Shown: in pieces, positions 17,558 to 26,431 of the stretch
Numbering within the stretch: the stretch's first letter is position 1
How the letters are laid out: the number at the start of each line of letters is the position of its first letter
Assembly: GCF_014764505.1 (NCBI RefSeq)
Contig: NZ_JACXWX010000010.1
Location: 148,001 to 212,000, forward strand
Source of the DNA: Phormidium tenue FACHB-886
GTDB lineage: Bacteria > Cyanobacteriota > Cyanobacteriia > Elainellales > Elainellaceae
Length of the DNA stretch: 64,000 nt
Direction of reading: 5' to 3'
Translations under genes and position numbers: made by a program
The notes under the pieces: model-generated
The model's database searches: none
The model's input: only the letters and a program-made list of their open reading frames with translations
Told to the model about the DNA's origin: nothing

Positions 17558-18790
17558 TTACTTAATTGCATCCATGATTGAGAAGATAGGCAAGTACATC
17601 GCCACCAAAATCGAACCAACCATACCGCCAAGAACCACAATCATTATTGGTTCCAATACGCTTGTGAGTGCCTTCACGGCTTGTTCGACTTCATCCTCGT
17701 AGAAGTCTGCTACCTTCATCATCATCGTATCGATTTCTCCAGTTTCTTCCCCAATGCTAATCATCTGAATCGCCATTACCGGGAAGACTTGTTCCTTCTG
17801 TAAAGCAAGGCTAATCATGCCACCCGTCTGGACTTCCTTACGGGCTTCGTCAATTGCATTCGCAATAACCTGGTTACCAGATGTATCTCGCACAATCTCC
17901 AGTGCTGTTAGAATCGGCACGCCAGAGCGAGACAGCGCTCCAAAGGTACGGCAAAAGCGAGCAGTTGCAGTTTTTTGAATTAGATCGCCAAACAAAGGCA
18001 TTTTTAGGAAAAAGCGATCCATTGTTTCCCGACCTACACGGGTGCTGTAGAAGCGGTTGTAAGCAAAAGCAGCAACGATGATCGCAATAACCAGAAATAC
18101 TACGTAGAAGCTACGCAGAAACTTACTGATTTGGATCATAAGCTGGGTAAAAGCGGGCAAGGGCGCGTTCAGCTTATCGAAGATATCCGCAAAGATCGGC
18201 AGTAGGAACATCGTCATACCCAAAAATATCAAGATGGCGATCGACCCCACTACAACCGGGTAAGTCATTGCAGACTTGATTTGGTTTTGCAGTCTGGCAA
18301 TGTCTTCTAAAAGCTTTGCCAATCGGTTCATTACCTCATCCAATACACCACCAACCTCGCCTGCCTGCACCATGCTGGTATACAGTCCGTCAAAGCACTT
18401 CGGATGCTTCCGCATCGCGTCTGAGAGGTTGGTTCCTTGCTGCACGTCAGCGCTAATTTCTTGCAGTGCTTTCTTCAGCTTTGGGTTCGGGCACTGATCA
18501 GACAAAATACCTAGACCCCGCACCATTGCCACCCCAGCATTGATTAGCACGGCAAACTGGCGAGAGAAAACCGCTTTATCTTTGACGGTAACATTAGTGA
18601 GTGCAGTCGAGATTTCTTTAATGTCGAATGAATTTAAGCGCTCGACAAGCCCTTTATCTTCTGTAATTTCTTGAACAAATAAGCCCTGCTCGCGCAGCGT
18701 GGTGCGGGCTTCAGATGGAGTCTCAGCGGTAATGCGCTCCCTACGAGCATTGCCTTTGGTGTCTCTGGCACGAATAAGATAAGTCGGCAT
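17558..18790 (-). CDS. pilC: type IV pilus inner-membrane platform protein PilC
   Basis: GspF-family protein, 410 residues from the ATG at 18788-18790 (MPTYLIRARD). An upstream in-frame start at 18814 is less like the family. It has two T2SSF domains: FSRQFAVLINAGVAMVRGLG opens the first (about 70-195), and FCRTFGALSRSGVPILTALE opens the second (about 275-400). Membrane segments lie after the first domain (VVVGSIAILIFLGMTMFLLP), in the middle (FYVVFLVIAIIVAAFAY) and at the end (IMIVVLGGMVGSILVAMYLP). It forms the pilus base that the PilB and PilT motors drive. It is the last gene of pilB-pilT-pilC. Confidence 0.95.
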   Translation of the reverse strand: MPTYLIRARDTKGNARRERITAETPSEARTTLREQGLFVQEITEDKGLVERLNSFDIKEISTALTNVTVKDKAVFSRQFAVLINAGVAMVRGLGILSDQCPNPKLKKALQEISADVQQGTNLSDAMRKHPKCFDGLYTSMVQAGEVGGVLDEVMNRLAKLLEDIARLQNQIKSAMTYPVVVGSIAILIFLGMTMFLLPIFADIFDKLNAPLPAFTQLMIQISKFLRSFYVVFLVIAIIVAAFAYNRFYSTRVGRETMDRFFLKMPLFGDLIQKTATARFCRTFGALSRSGVPILTALEIVRDTSGNQVIANAIDEARKEVQTGGMISLALQKEQVFPVMAIQMISIGEETGEIDTMMMKVADFYEDEVEQAVKALTSVLEPIMIVVLGGMVGSILVAMYLPIFSIMDAIK

Positions 18791-18919
18791 ACTTAAACTT
18801 GATGGAGAGAACAATGATGTCCTAGAGGGGCGAGATGGTGCTCATCCTGTCTCAACTAGAACAGAGTAGCGTGTTGAGCTAAGCGATCGGCTATTGCTTA
18901 ATCGCCTAGCTGAAGTTAT

Positions 18920-20035
18920 TTAGCGAGCGGCAGCTGCACCCGGCTTGCCTTGGGGCACAACCGCACCCCCAATCAAGCGCTGTAGCTCATCCGGGCGAGA
19001 AGTTTTGGACATTGCCGCTTCAAAAGAAATGGTTCCAGCTTTGTAAAGATCAGCTAACACCTTTTCCAGCGTCTGCATGCCCAGCTTGCCGCCTGTCTGA
19101 ATTGCAGAGTAGATCTGCGAAGTTTTGCCTTCTCGAATCAGGTTAGAAATAGCAGGGGTCACCACCATAATCTCCTGTGCCATCACTCGCCCATACTCAC
19201 CGGGCTTAGGATTCTTCTTAGACACTAGGGTTTGACTAAACACTGCCGCCAGCGAGTTAGAGAGTTGCACCCGCACCTGCGTCTGCCGCTCTGAAGGAAA
19301 TACGTCAATAATCCGGTCAACAGTTTGCGCTGCCGAGCTAGTGTGCAGTGTTCCAAAGACCAAGTGACCCGTTTCAGCAGCTGTGATTGCCAACGAGATT
19401 GTTTCAAGGTCGCGCATCTCACCCACTAGAATGATGTCTGGATCTTCCCGGAGAGCCGCTTTCAGCGCATTGGCAAAGCTCTTAGTATCTTCGCCCAACT
19501 GCCGCTGGTGGATCAGGCTCTTGATCGGCTCGTAGACAAATTCGATCGGATCTTCCACAGTCAGAATATGCTCAGCTCTGGTGCGGTTGATTAAATCGAT
19601 CATTGCCGCCAGTGTCGTTGTTTTGCCAGAACCTGTGGGGCCTGTCACTAGAATCAAACCTCTTGGCTTCTCTGACATTTCTCGTACTACATCCGGTAGA
19701 CCCAATTTATCAAAGCTAGGGATCTTGGAGCTGAGCGCTCGCAAGCAGGCAGCATAGGTGCCCCGATCTTTGTAGACATTGACTCGGAACCGGGCCAAGC
19801 CCTTTACGCCGTAAGAGCAATCGAGCTCCCAGTTCTGCTCTAGGTTTTTGCGCTGGGTGTTGTTCAGCATGCTGAAGATCAAGCGCTGACATTGCTCTGA
19901 GGTCATTGGTTCATCGCCAATCGGCGTCAGGTGACCACTGATTCGGAAGTAGGGTGGCAATCCGGCAGACAGGTGCAGGTCAGACCCACCCATTTCGATC
20001 AGCTGTTCCATCAGGTCTTCGATCATCAACTCCAT
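18920..20035 (-). CDS. pilT: type IV pilus retraction ATPase PilT
   Basis: Hexameric ATPase that powers pilus retraction and twitching motility, on the cytoplasmic face. 371 residues, as expected. Visible motifs: Walker A GPTGSGKTTTLA, Asp box EHILTVEDPIEFVY, Walker B-like DPDIILVGEMRD and the His box TGHLVFGTLHTSSAA. The PilT-specific C-terminal region appears as LIREGKTSQIYSAIQTG, equivalent to the AIRNLIRE motif needed for retraction. The C-terminal tail is Ala/Gly-rich. It lies between pilB (about 70 bases upstream) and pilC (about 130 bases downstream) and is very likely co-transcribed. Confidence 0.96.
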   Translation of the reverse strand: MELMIEDLMEQLIEMGGSDLHLSAGLPPYFRISGHLTPIGDEPMTSEQCQRLIFSMLNNTQRKNLEQNWELDCSYGVKGLARFRVNVYKDRGTYAACLRALSSKIPSFDKLGLPDVVREMSEKPRGLILVTGPTGSGKTTTLAAMIDLINRTRAEHILTVEDPIEFVYEPIKSLIHQRQLGEDTKSFANALKAALREDPDIILVGEMRDLETISLAITAAETGHLVFGTLHTSSAAQTVDRIIDVFPSERQTQVRVQLSNSLAAVFSQTLVSKKNPKPGEYGRVMAQEIMVVTPAISNLIREGKTSQIYSAIQTGGKLGMQTLEKVLADLYKAGTISFEAAMSKTSRPDELQRLIGGAVVPQGKPGAAAAR

Positions 20036-20108
20036 GTAGGTTTCTCCTTAGCGATAGTGAATCTTGCGGGATTGCTCTGGCAATGTTGCTGATAACGGGC
20101 TGAGAGCA

Positions 20109-22109
20109 TCAATCTTGGAAGCGTGGTGTAGTGCAGTAGGGGCAGTCTAGCCATTCTTGCTTCAGCTCTGCGCCGCAGCAGCGGCAGGTGAGCGAGGTTT
20201 TACGACGGGCTTTGAGTTCGGCTTCCAAGCCGGTATCGGTGAATGTGACGCGTTCGACTTCCTCTAGCGTGGTTGCACCTTGACGCACAAGGTTGAGGCT
20301 GTAGGCAAGCAGCGTCTTCATGCCTTCCTCAACGGCAGCTTCCTTAATCCGTTCAGTGGGTGCGCCTTCGGTGATCAAAGTCTGCAATCGTTCTGTAACC
20401 CGCATTACTTCGTAAACTCCACAGCGCCCCTTATAGCCCACCCCTTTGCAGGCAGGACAAAGCGTCCCATCTTTCTGAGCAAATTGAACTTGCTCATTTG
20501 TGAGCATGTTGGATTTGTAGAAGGTGACTTCGGCTTCTCTAGCGATAGAGAGACCAAACCGGGCTAGCTCGTCTGAGGTGGGATAGTAGGGGATGCGGCA
20601 ATCGACGCAAACGCGGCGCATCAGACGCTGAGCCAAGACCCCAATTAGTGAGCTAGACACCATGAAAGATTCCACGCCCATTTCATCTAGGCGAGCAACA
20701 GCGCTAGCGGCGTCATTGGTGTGTAGCGTGGTCAAAACCAAGTGCCCGGTGAGGGCAGCTTCGATCGCCGTCTTTGCCGTCTCCTTGTCACGTGTCTCAC
20801 CCACTAGAATCACATCAGGGTCTTGCCGCAGAAACGCTCGCAGAATTGAGGCAAAGTCCATGCCTTTTTCGCGGATCACCTGCACCTGAGTCAAACCAGG
20901 GAGTGAATATTCGATTGGGTCTTCGGCAGTGCTGATGTTGATGCCAGGATCATTGCGTTCTGCTAGCGCGGAGTACAGGGTTGTGGTTTTGCCCGATCCG
21001 GTTGGACCTGTGACCAGAATTAGCCCAAAGGGACGCGCCACCATATCTTGCACAATTTGCAGCGTTTCTGGATCGGTGATTAGCTTATCTAAGCCGAGCT
21101 GAGTGGCGGAGTTGTCTAGAATACGCAGCACCACCTTTTCGCCGTAGCGGCTGGGCAGCGTGTTTACCCGAAAGTCGACCTTGCGATTATCAAATAGGCG
21201 GCGAATCCGCCCGTCTTGTGGCAACCGTCGCTCAGCGATGTCGAGGTTTGCCATGATTTTGAAGCGAGCCGTGATGGCAGGAATGATTTTTTTGGGTAGA
21301 GCCTCCAGCCCTTCTCGCAGAACGCCATCTTTGCGGAAGCGGATGCGAAGATATTCCTCTTGTGGCTCGATATGAATATCGGAGATGCCGTCTTGCAGTG
21401 CCTTGGCAAGGACTTTGTTGGCGAGGGCGACGATCGGCGCAGCATCGGCATCCTGGAGTGCAGCATCCAGGTTGGCTTCAATGTCTTCTGTTTCTTCCTC
21501 TAGCTCTAGATATTCTAGGTTTTCAATATCAGAGGTGACATCAACTTTTGCCTCTTGTTCGGCTTGCTTTTGACGCTCGACTTGGTCGTCTAGGTATTGG
21601 GAAATAAGACGCTGATAGTCTTCTGCGGTAATCACCATGCGTTGAAGCGACAGCCGCTGGGGACGCAGAATGCGATTTAGGTCATCCTGTGCTGCTAGAT
21701 CGTCTGGATCGACCATTGCTACCAAGACAAAGGGTGGCTCCGTTTCGGTCTTGGACAGCGGCAACAGGCGATAGCGACGGCAGATATCAACAGGAATCAG
21801 CGTTTCGATCAGCTGGTTCAGATGATGCCCATTGATTTCGCTAATTTCTGGATCGAGGGATTCTACGCCATAAAGAATTTTTAGCTCAAACAGCTGCTGC
21901 TTTTTGTATTGGCGAATTAGGTCTGGCGGAAGCTGTTGCCCCGTGATCATCGCCAGCACATCTATGAGGGGTCTGCCAGTTTTGCGGCTTTCAATGAGCG
22001 CCTGTTGCATCTGCTCGACGTTGACGATGCCAGCCTGAATCAACTTATTGCTGAAAGGAGAAAAGTTATTTTGGACGACTAAGGCGCGTCTGGACGAGGA
22101 GTTTGCCAT
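20109..22109 (-). CDS. pilB: type IV pilus extension ATPase PilB
   Basis: GspE-type motor that powers pilus assembly, 666 residues from the ATG at 22107-22109 (MANSSSRRALV); an in-frame start 17 codons earlier is less likely. The N-terminal MshEN-type domain covers about residues 15-150, followed by an acidic linker (EYLELEEETEDIE). The ATPase holds Walker A GPTGSGKTTTLYSAL, Asp box STAEDPIEY, Walker B DPDVILVGETRD and the zinc-binding tetracysteine CVDC ... CPACKGVG. The last 25 residues add a second likely zinc knuckle, CRCC ... CPYC. It is the first gene of the pilB-pilT-pilC operon. Confidence 0.95.
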   Translation of the reverse strand: MANSSSRRALVVQNNFSPFSNKLIQAGIVNVEQMQQALIESRKTGRPLIDVLAMITGQQLPPDLIRQYKKQQLFELKILYGVESLDPEISEINGHHLNQLIETLIPVDICRRYRLLPLSKTETEPPFVLVAMVDPDDLAAQDDLNRILRPQRLSLQRMVITAEDYQRLISQYLDDQVERQKQAEQEAKVDVTSDIENLEYLELEEETEDIEANLDAALQDADAAPIVALANKVLAKALQDGISDIHIEPQEEYLRIRFRKDGVLREGLEALPKKIIPAITARFKIMANLDIAERRLPQDGRIRRLFDNRKVDFRVNTLPSRYGEKVVLRILDNSATQLGLDKLITDPETLQIVQDMVARPFGLILVTGPTGSGKTTTLYSALAERNDPGINISTAEDPIEYSLPGLTQVQVIREKGMDFASILRAFLRQDPDVILVGETRDKETAKTAIEAALTGHLVLTTLHTNDAASAVARLDEMGVESFMVSSSLIGVLAQRLMRRVCVDCRIPYYPTSDELARFGLSIAREAEVTFYKSNMLTNEQVQFAQKDGTLCPACKGVGYKGRCGVYEVMRVTERLQTLITEGAPTERIKEAAVEEGMKTLLAYSLNLVRQGATTLEEVERVTFTDTGLEAELKARRKTSLTCRCCGAELKQEWLDCPYCTTPRFQD

Positions 22110-22816
22110 GGCGATGCGGAGTATTTCCTTACAACGTAGAGTGTTCCCAGATTGCAGCACGAAGTTTACTTTGCACTTTTCTGTGCTTTGCAGATTATGC
22201 CCTGCAGGCTGACCGATGCGGTCAGGAGTGAGGGATAAGTATCTAGCGGCGCTGCATGTAGGGATGATTTCCTGGTCTGGGTAGCATTTGTATTGACCGC
22301 AAGCGGTTTGGGCAACTCCGGGATAGCCAAGTCATTTCCTCCAAGAACTTGAACCGTAATTCATGTACTGCTTCCAGAGACATTGTGGCTGCTGTAGCAA
22401 GCGCTAGTAGAGGTTGAACCAGGGAACAAACGTGTAAGTTGATTTCGCAGAGCACTAGGTGTTGAGCCAGCATAAGTGCTGTAACACCTATCAGACCGTA
22501 TAATAACCTGCAACGTGAGACTTGCTAGTATCCTTTGATGTCAAAGTGCTGAATCTCCACCGCATCCAGTGAACTCAGCGACTTTTTTAGAATGAGCATG
22601 GAGGCAATATTCTAAAAAGCCGCTGCAGGTTGACGGCTGTGTGACGGCACTTTACCGCGAGGTGGGGCTGAGACCCGTACAAATTTATGAGTTGGGCTGG
22701 CGGTGGATAGAGTTGCGGAAACCAAAAGATTTTCTGGTAGCGATCGCGCCACTCCCAAGGAGTCCCTTATTCTAAGGTATTAAAGGTATGTAAGAGTCTA
22801 TGAGTGCGGTAGAAGT
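22110..22816. other. intergenic region upstream of pilB
   Basis: Divergent space of about 700 bases. It holds a hairpin at 22582-22620 (CTTTTTTAGAAT ... ATTCTAAAAAG) and, just after it, a 44-codon GTG-started frame at 22641-22775. That frame's translation (LYREVGLRPVQIYELGWRW) looks protein-like, but I do not recognise it. A separate 76-codon minus frame at 22243-22473 has no support. Promoters for pilB and for the gene at 22817 are expected here. Confidence 0.4.
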
Positions 22817-23410
22817 ATGCTGTCACAAATTGTGCGCCCAATGGTTCGCACCCAACTGCGGTTATTGGCAAACAGTCAGGCAACACGAACGACCCTGATT
22901 ACGACGATCGCCCAGTGGCTGAGTTTTTTGGGGGTGCAGGCAAAAGTTACCCACCTTGATACGGCTGCCAATGAGATTCAGGTGTCACTAACGGTGAGCC
23001 GACCTGATGCCTGTGACACTCGGGATTGGCAGCAGATTTTGCATAACCTGGAGCAGACGGAAGCCGCTAGCTCCACTCAGCCGAGTGAGCTACCCTTATC
23101 TGCTTCGCAGGAACGCAAACTGCAGCGACTGCTTGCGTACGTGGTGCAGGTGGGCGACCCAAACACACCTGTAGACTGGGAAAGATTGTATCCGCAGCTG
23201 CAGTCATTGGGCTTTACCGAAGACATGCTGTTGGGCATCAAAGCCGCAGCCAAGGTTCCTCAGACGCTAGAGCAATTAGTCGATGGATTGGATGCCGATG
23301 TTGCGGCAATCGCGCTTTCCAAAGCAGTGGGGATTGCATTGCTCGATCGACAGGTGAATCCTTTGGAGGACAAAGCATTGGTGACGCTGCTAGAGGCGAT
23401 GAAGCATTGA
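22817..23410 (+). CDS. hypothetical protein, possibly TerB-like C-terminus
   Basis: Protein of 197 residues that I do not recognise by name. The N-terminal half carries basic, mostly hydrophilic sequence (MVRTQLRLLANSQATRTTLI, then a strand-rich part ending EIQVSLTVS). The C-terminal half is all-helical, with a pattern reminiscent of TerB/DUF533-like folds: LSASQERKLQRLLAYVVQVG, then LALSKAVGIALLD-like helices. This likeness is a weak inference. No signal peptide or membrane segment. Convergent with the sialidase-like gene, with a perfect 30-bp palindrome between them. Confidence 0.6.
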   Translation: MLSQIVRPMVRTQLRLLANSQATRTTLITTIAQWLSFLGVQAKVTHLDTAANEIQVSLTVSRPDACDTRDWQQILHNLEQTEAASSTQPSELPLSASQERKLQRLLAYVVQVGDPNTPVDWERLYPQLQSLGFTEDMLLGIKAAAKVPQTLEQLVDGLDADVAAIALSKAVGIALLDRQVNPLEDKALVTLLEAMKH

Positions 23411-23485
23411 GAAATGAGATGGGAATGTCATAGCTTGGAAACGTCATAGCTAAGGAGGGTAGCCTGGCTATGCTTCCTGGTAATC

Positions 23486-23548
23486 ATCTTTCAACACATT
23501 AAGTGAGGAGTGGACTTCGTCCACTCCTCACTTAATGTGTTGAAAGAT
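23486..23548. terminator. perfect 30-bp inverted repeat, bidirectional terminator
   Basis: The left arm at 23486-23515 (ATCTTTCAACACATTAAGTG...) and right arm at 23519-23548 match without a mismatch around a TTC loop. It lies 75 bases past one convergent stop codon and 34 bases from the other. No long T-tract follows, but the position between two gene ends supports a terminator or 3'-end stabiliser. Confidence 0.7.
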
Positions 23549-23582
23549 GCATCAAGAATCGAGAACTTGTGGAAGTTTGGAA

Positions 23583-24788
23583 TCATTTAATTGAGCTGAT
23601 CGAAAGCTGCGCCGGATTCCATAGCGTTGCTTCGATCTGCCGCTCAGCCCGCGGATTGGTGTTGTAGTAATAGACGGTGACGACTGTTCCATCTGGTTTG
23701 ACGGTATCTCTGGTGTATCCCAGGTCAAAATTGCCGCCGTCTGTCCGCAAAACGATTTCGTTGCTCCAGGTTTTTCCTTCATCATCGCTGAGTCTTGCCC
23801 GAATCCCAAAAGGCTGAGAGCGGTAGCCATAGCTCAGAACAAGTCTTCCTGTAGGCAACTTCACTACGCTGGGTGGGGTAGAGGTGTTGTTGGTGCTAAT
23901 GCGGGAGAGAAATTTCCAGGTATTGCCATTGTCATTGGAGTCCCAAGCTTCTATCCAGCCTTCTTCTGCCTCACTGCCATCCCATTCGCGATGGAGTGAG
24001 ATGAGCTTGGTGGGCGAAAGTCGAGTGAGTGTTCCCATGATGGACGAGTTTGAGGCTTCACGCCCTTTTAAGGCGGGGGTTCTACCTGCATTTGCGACCA
24101 CACGCCAAGTTAAACCGCCATCTGTTGTCTGAATTAATACATTCCGCAGTCCATCGCTATTGTGATCGCTAACCTCGCCCACCGTAACCATGAGCATCAT
24201 GTCTTTGTCGCTATTGATGATGTAGTTGGTGCGGGCATTAACTGTGGCAAAGCCGAGATCTGGAAATTGAAACGATCCCTGCCAGGTTTTGCCGCGATCG
24301 GTGCTGTACCAGAAGCGCGAAAACCCGAACTCATGGTGCTGCATTTCTACATGGAAGGCAAAGTTGGGATCAGCAAAATTCATTGGCGTTTCCAACGGTT
24401 TGGGGGGTGTGCCGTTGTTACCCATCTCTTCCCAGCTTGCGCCACCCGGTCTAATCGTTTTGCCTTTTTCGATCGTCCAAGTTCTGCCGCCGTCTAAGCT
24501 GCGTGCCTGTTCATTGTCGATCGGCTGGTCATAGTTAATTGCATGTTTTTCAGGGTCTTCGATCAGCAGATTGCCGTCGGTATACATCACTAAGATTTCA
24601 TCCCCCCAACTCCAGATGCCACCGTTTGCAGGCCAACCTTTGAACCGACCCGGTTCTGCTGCCACAGTGACCTGCTTGTACGTCTCTGCTGCTAAGGTGA
24701 CTTGTTCAAATGAGTGAGTAGAAAATAGTACCGCTGCAAGCATGGCAGCGAAAAATAGGATTGCGATCGTTATGCGCTTGGACTTCAT
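23583..24788 (-). CDS. exported sialidase-like (BNR/Asp-box) protein
   Basis: 401 residues with a signal peptide (ITIAILFFAAMLAAVLFSTH) and a predicted beta-propeller. Five Asp boxes of the S/T-x-D-x-G-x-T-W type are visible: SLDGGRTW, STDRGKTW, TTDGGLTW, SNDNGNTW and SDDEGKTW. This is the fold of exo-alpha-sialidases (GH33) and related glycan-binding propellers. A C-terminal YTRDTVKPDG ... YYYNT stretch could hold the active-site tyrosine, but I cannot confirm a full catalytic set (Arg triad, Asp, Tyr/Glu). Probably periplasmic or secreted. Substrate unknown; it may act on non-sialic glycans or only bind them. Confidence 0.8.
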   Translation of the reverse strand: MKSKRITIAILFFAAMLAAVLFSTHSFEQVTLAAETYKQVTVAAEPGRFKGWPANGGIWSWGDEILVMYTDGNLLIEDPEKHAINYDQPIDNEQARSLDGGRTWTIEKGKTIRPGGASWEEMGNNGTPPKPLETPMNFADPNFAFHVEMQHHEFGFSRFWYSTDRGKTWQGSFQFPDLGFATVNARTNYIINSDKDMMLMVTVGEVSDHNSDGLRNVLIQTTDGGLTWRVVANAGRTPALKGREASNSSIMGTLTRLSPTKLISLHREWDGSEAEEGWIEAWDSNDNGNTWKFLSRISTNNTSTPPSVVKLPTGRLVLSYGYRSQPFGIRARLSDDEGKTWSNEIVLRTDGGNFDLGYTRDTVKPDGTVVTVYYYNTNPRAERQIEATLWNPAQLSISSIK

Positions 24789-25200
24789 GTCTCAGATCCT
24801 CAGAAATGCCAGTTTGATGATCTGCTATTGACAGGTGAACTAGGCGCGCGTTGAGGTTGGGTGAGTTTGCTAACTTACCCAGACGCTAAAAAGCAAGCAC
24901 TGCTCGATCCGAGCTATAAATTTTTGTTTGAGAGGCAAACAAAAAATCGTGCCCAAAATTAGCAATACCAAAACTCAAAAGGAGAACACGCACCCGCTGA
25001 ACTCTCACTAGAGCTATTTCGTTTTACAGCGAAGATCTTTGCAATCCGTAATATATTTGGCGCTTCAAAAGCTCAATTTTCGCTGAAAGGTGCGACAGTG
25101 AAGTCATTTAGCAATTTTCTATTAATTTTTATCTTTATGGTGCTACGTGCCTTACAGGTTTGCGCCAATCTAGCTGCCGTCGTGCGGCTCGATCGACAGA
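24789..25200. other. intergenic region with two hairpins
   Basis: Between two minus-strand genes. One hairpin is TGGGTGAGTT with AACTTACCCA (24858-24881, one mismatch); another is perfect, TTTTTGTTTG-AGAGG-CAAACAAAAA (24921-24945). The second could terminate the mutS2-to-hydrolase transcript. A 67-codon GTG-started plus frame at 25098-25301 overlaps the hydrolase gene and is not supported. Confidence 0.45.
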
Positions 25201-26421
25201 TCACTGTGATGGGGCGGGCTTCAAGCCTGCGATCAAAGCGCTATAGAGTAAGGAGAACTGAGTTTCATCTAGGGGAGCCATGGAATTATTCCACGTCGTA
25301 GAAACACAGTAGGTTGTGCCATCGGGTGCTTGTAGCCAGTGAGTTAGGTTCAGAACACCCGCTTCGGAGCCACCTTTATAAGCAATCCGCGACCACCCTG
25401 TGGGATTAATTCCGGGAGTGACGCTCATCAGCGGTAGATCTTCAACCTGTTGCATTAGCGTACAAAGCTCACGGGAGGTGAAGAACCATTCGGCACTGTC
25501 GATCGCTACAGGCTGAGTTGCGGTACCGAAGTCAGCCCGATTGGGCAACGGCAGCTGAGCAAGCTCTGCCAGAATTTGGCGACGCTGAGCGGTATCTGCC
25601 GACTGGTAGCGTTGCAGCAGGGCAGAACTTTGGGGGGCTTTGAGGATCAACAGTTCTCGCGTGGTTAACAACGGTTGATTGTGAGGTGCGAGGAATTCGA
25701 TCGCCTCACGCCCCACTTGATTAATCAATACATCTGTGGCAGTGTTGTCGCTTTGAGAAATCATCAGCGTCGCAAGCGATTGCAGCGTCAGCAGCGCTCC
25801 GTCGTACCAGGTGTCTAGGATGCCGCCGAATAAGCTTCTATCCTGGGGGCGCAACTCTACCACGTCCGCCCAAGATCGCTTGCCTTGATCAATCTGTTGC
25901 CGCAGCGCCAGCAGAACTGCCAACTTGAAGCTTGAGCCGACCGCTAAAGGCTGATCAGCATTGTAAGCCGCTAGCTCCTGTCCATTTTTGAGAATGAGCA
26001 AGCTGGTTTGACCTGGCAAGGCTTTGAGTTGAGTGATCGCCTCCGCAGCTGAGATTGCATTTAGCTCTGGCGGGCTAAAGAACAATCCTGCAATCCGGCC
26101 CTCGGCATCTAGAGCAATCTGGGTTGAAACTTTGCCGCCTGCGAACACAGCCGAGTAGCTAGAACCATTTGGCTGAATCTGTTGGTACTCCCCTAAAGAC
26201 TGTCGCAAACCAGCAATAATTTGTTCTAGCTGCGCTACCGGCACCTGCTGAAGGAACGAATCGGTAAACCACTCTGACTCAACCCGAGGGGTAGTGAAGA
26301 GGCGATCGAGGGCAGCGCTCGGCGAAACAGGGGAAGCAGGCGGAAGCTGAGCCATTGTAGAAAAAGAAATAAGGGGAGATACAAAAAGTATAGAGATTGC
26401 CGGAAGCTCCAAACTGAGCAT
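25201..26421 (-). CDS. serine hydrolase, class A beta-lactamase-like
   Basis: 406 residues with a hydrophobic N-terminus that could act as a signal peptide (ISILFVSPLISFS). Residues about 35-120 form a separate N-terminal domain of the DUF3887/LpqF type (inference). The penicillin-binding-type triad is in order: SxxK as S163-S-F-K166, SDN at 224-226, and KGG at 349-351 in place of KTG/KSG. It may be a carboxypeptidase, esterase or lactamase-like enzyme in the periplasm; resistance is not implied. A GAGGTAAGG ribosome site precedes ATG 26421, ten bases after the pentapeptide gene, so the two are co-transcribed. Confidence 0.82.
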   Translation of the reverse strand: MLSLELPAISILFVSPLISFSTMAQLPPASPVSPSAALDRLFTTPRVESEWFTDSFLQQVPVAQLEQIIAGLRQSLGEYQQIQPNGSSYSAVFAGGKVSTQIALDAEGRIAGLFFSPPELNAISAAEAITQLKALPGQTSLLILKNGQELAAYNADQPLAVGSSFKLAVLLALRQQIDQGKRSWADVVELRPQDRSLFGGILDTWYDGALLTLQSLATLMISQSDNTATDVLINQVGREAIEFLAPHNQPLLTTRELLILKAPQSSALLQRYQSADTAQRRQILAELAQLPLPNRADFGTATQPVAIDSAEWFFTSRELCTLMQQVEDLPLMSVTPGINPTGWSRIAYKGGSEAGVLNLTHWLQAPDGTTYCVSTTWNNSMAPLDETQFSLLYSALIAGLKPAPSQ

Positions 26422-26431
26422 AGACCTTACC

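Noticed and set aside
25098-25301. 67-codon hydrophobic plus-strand frame
   Set aside because: GTG start, overlaps the antisense hydrolase gene and has no membrane-protein-like end; chance is more likely.
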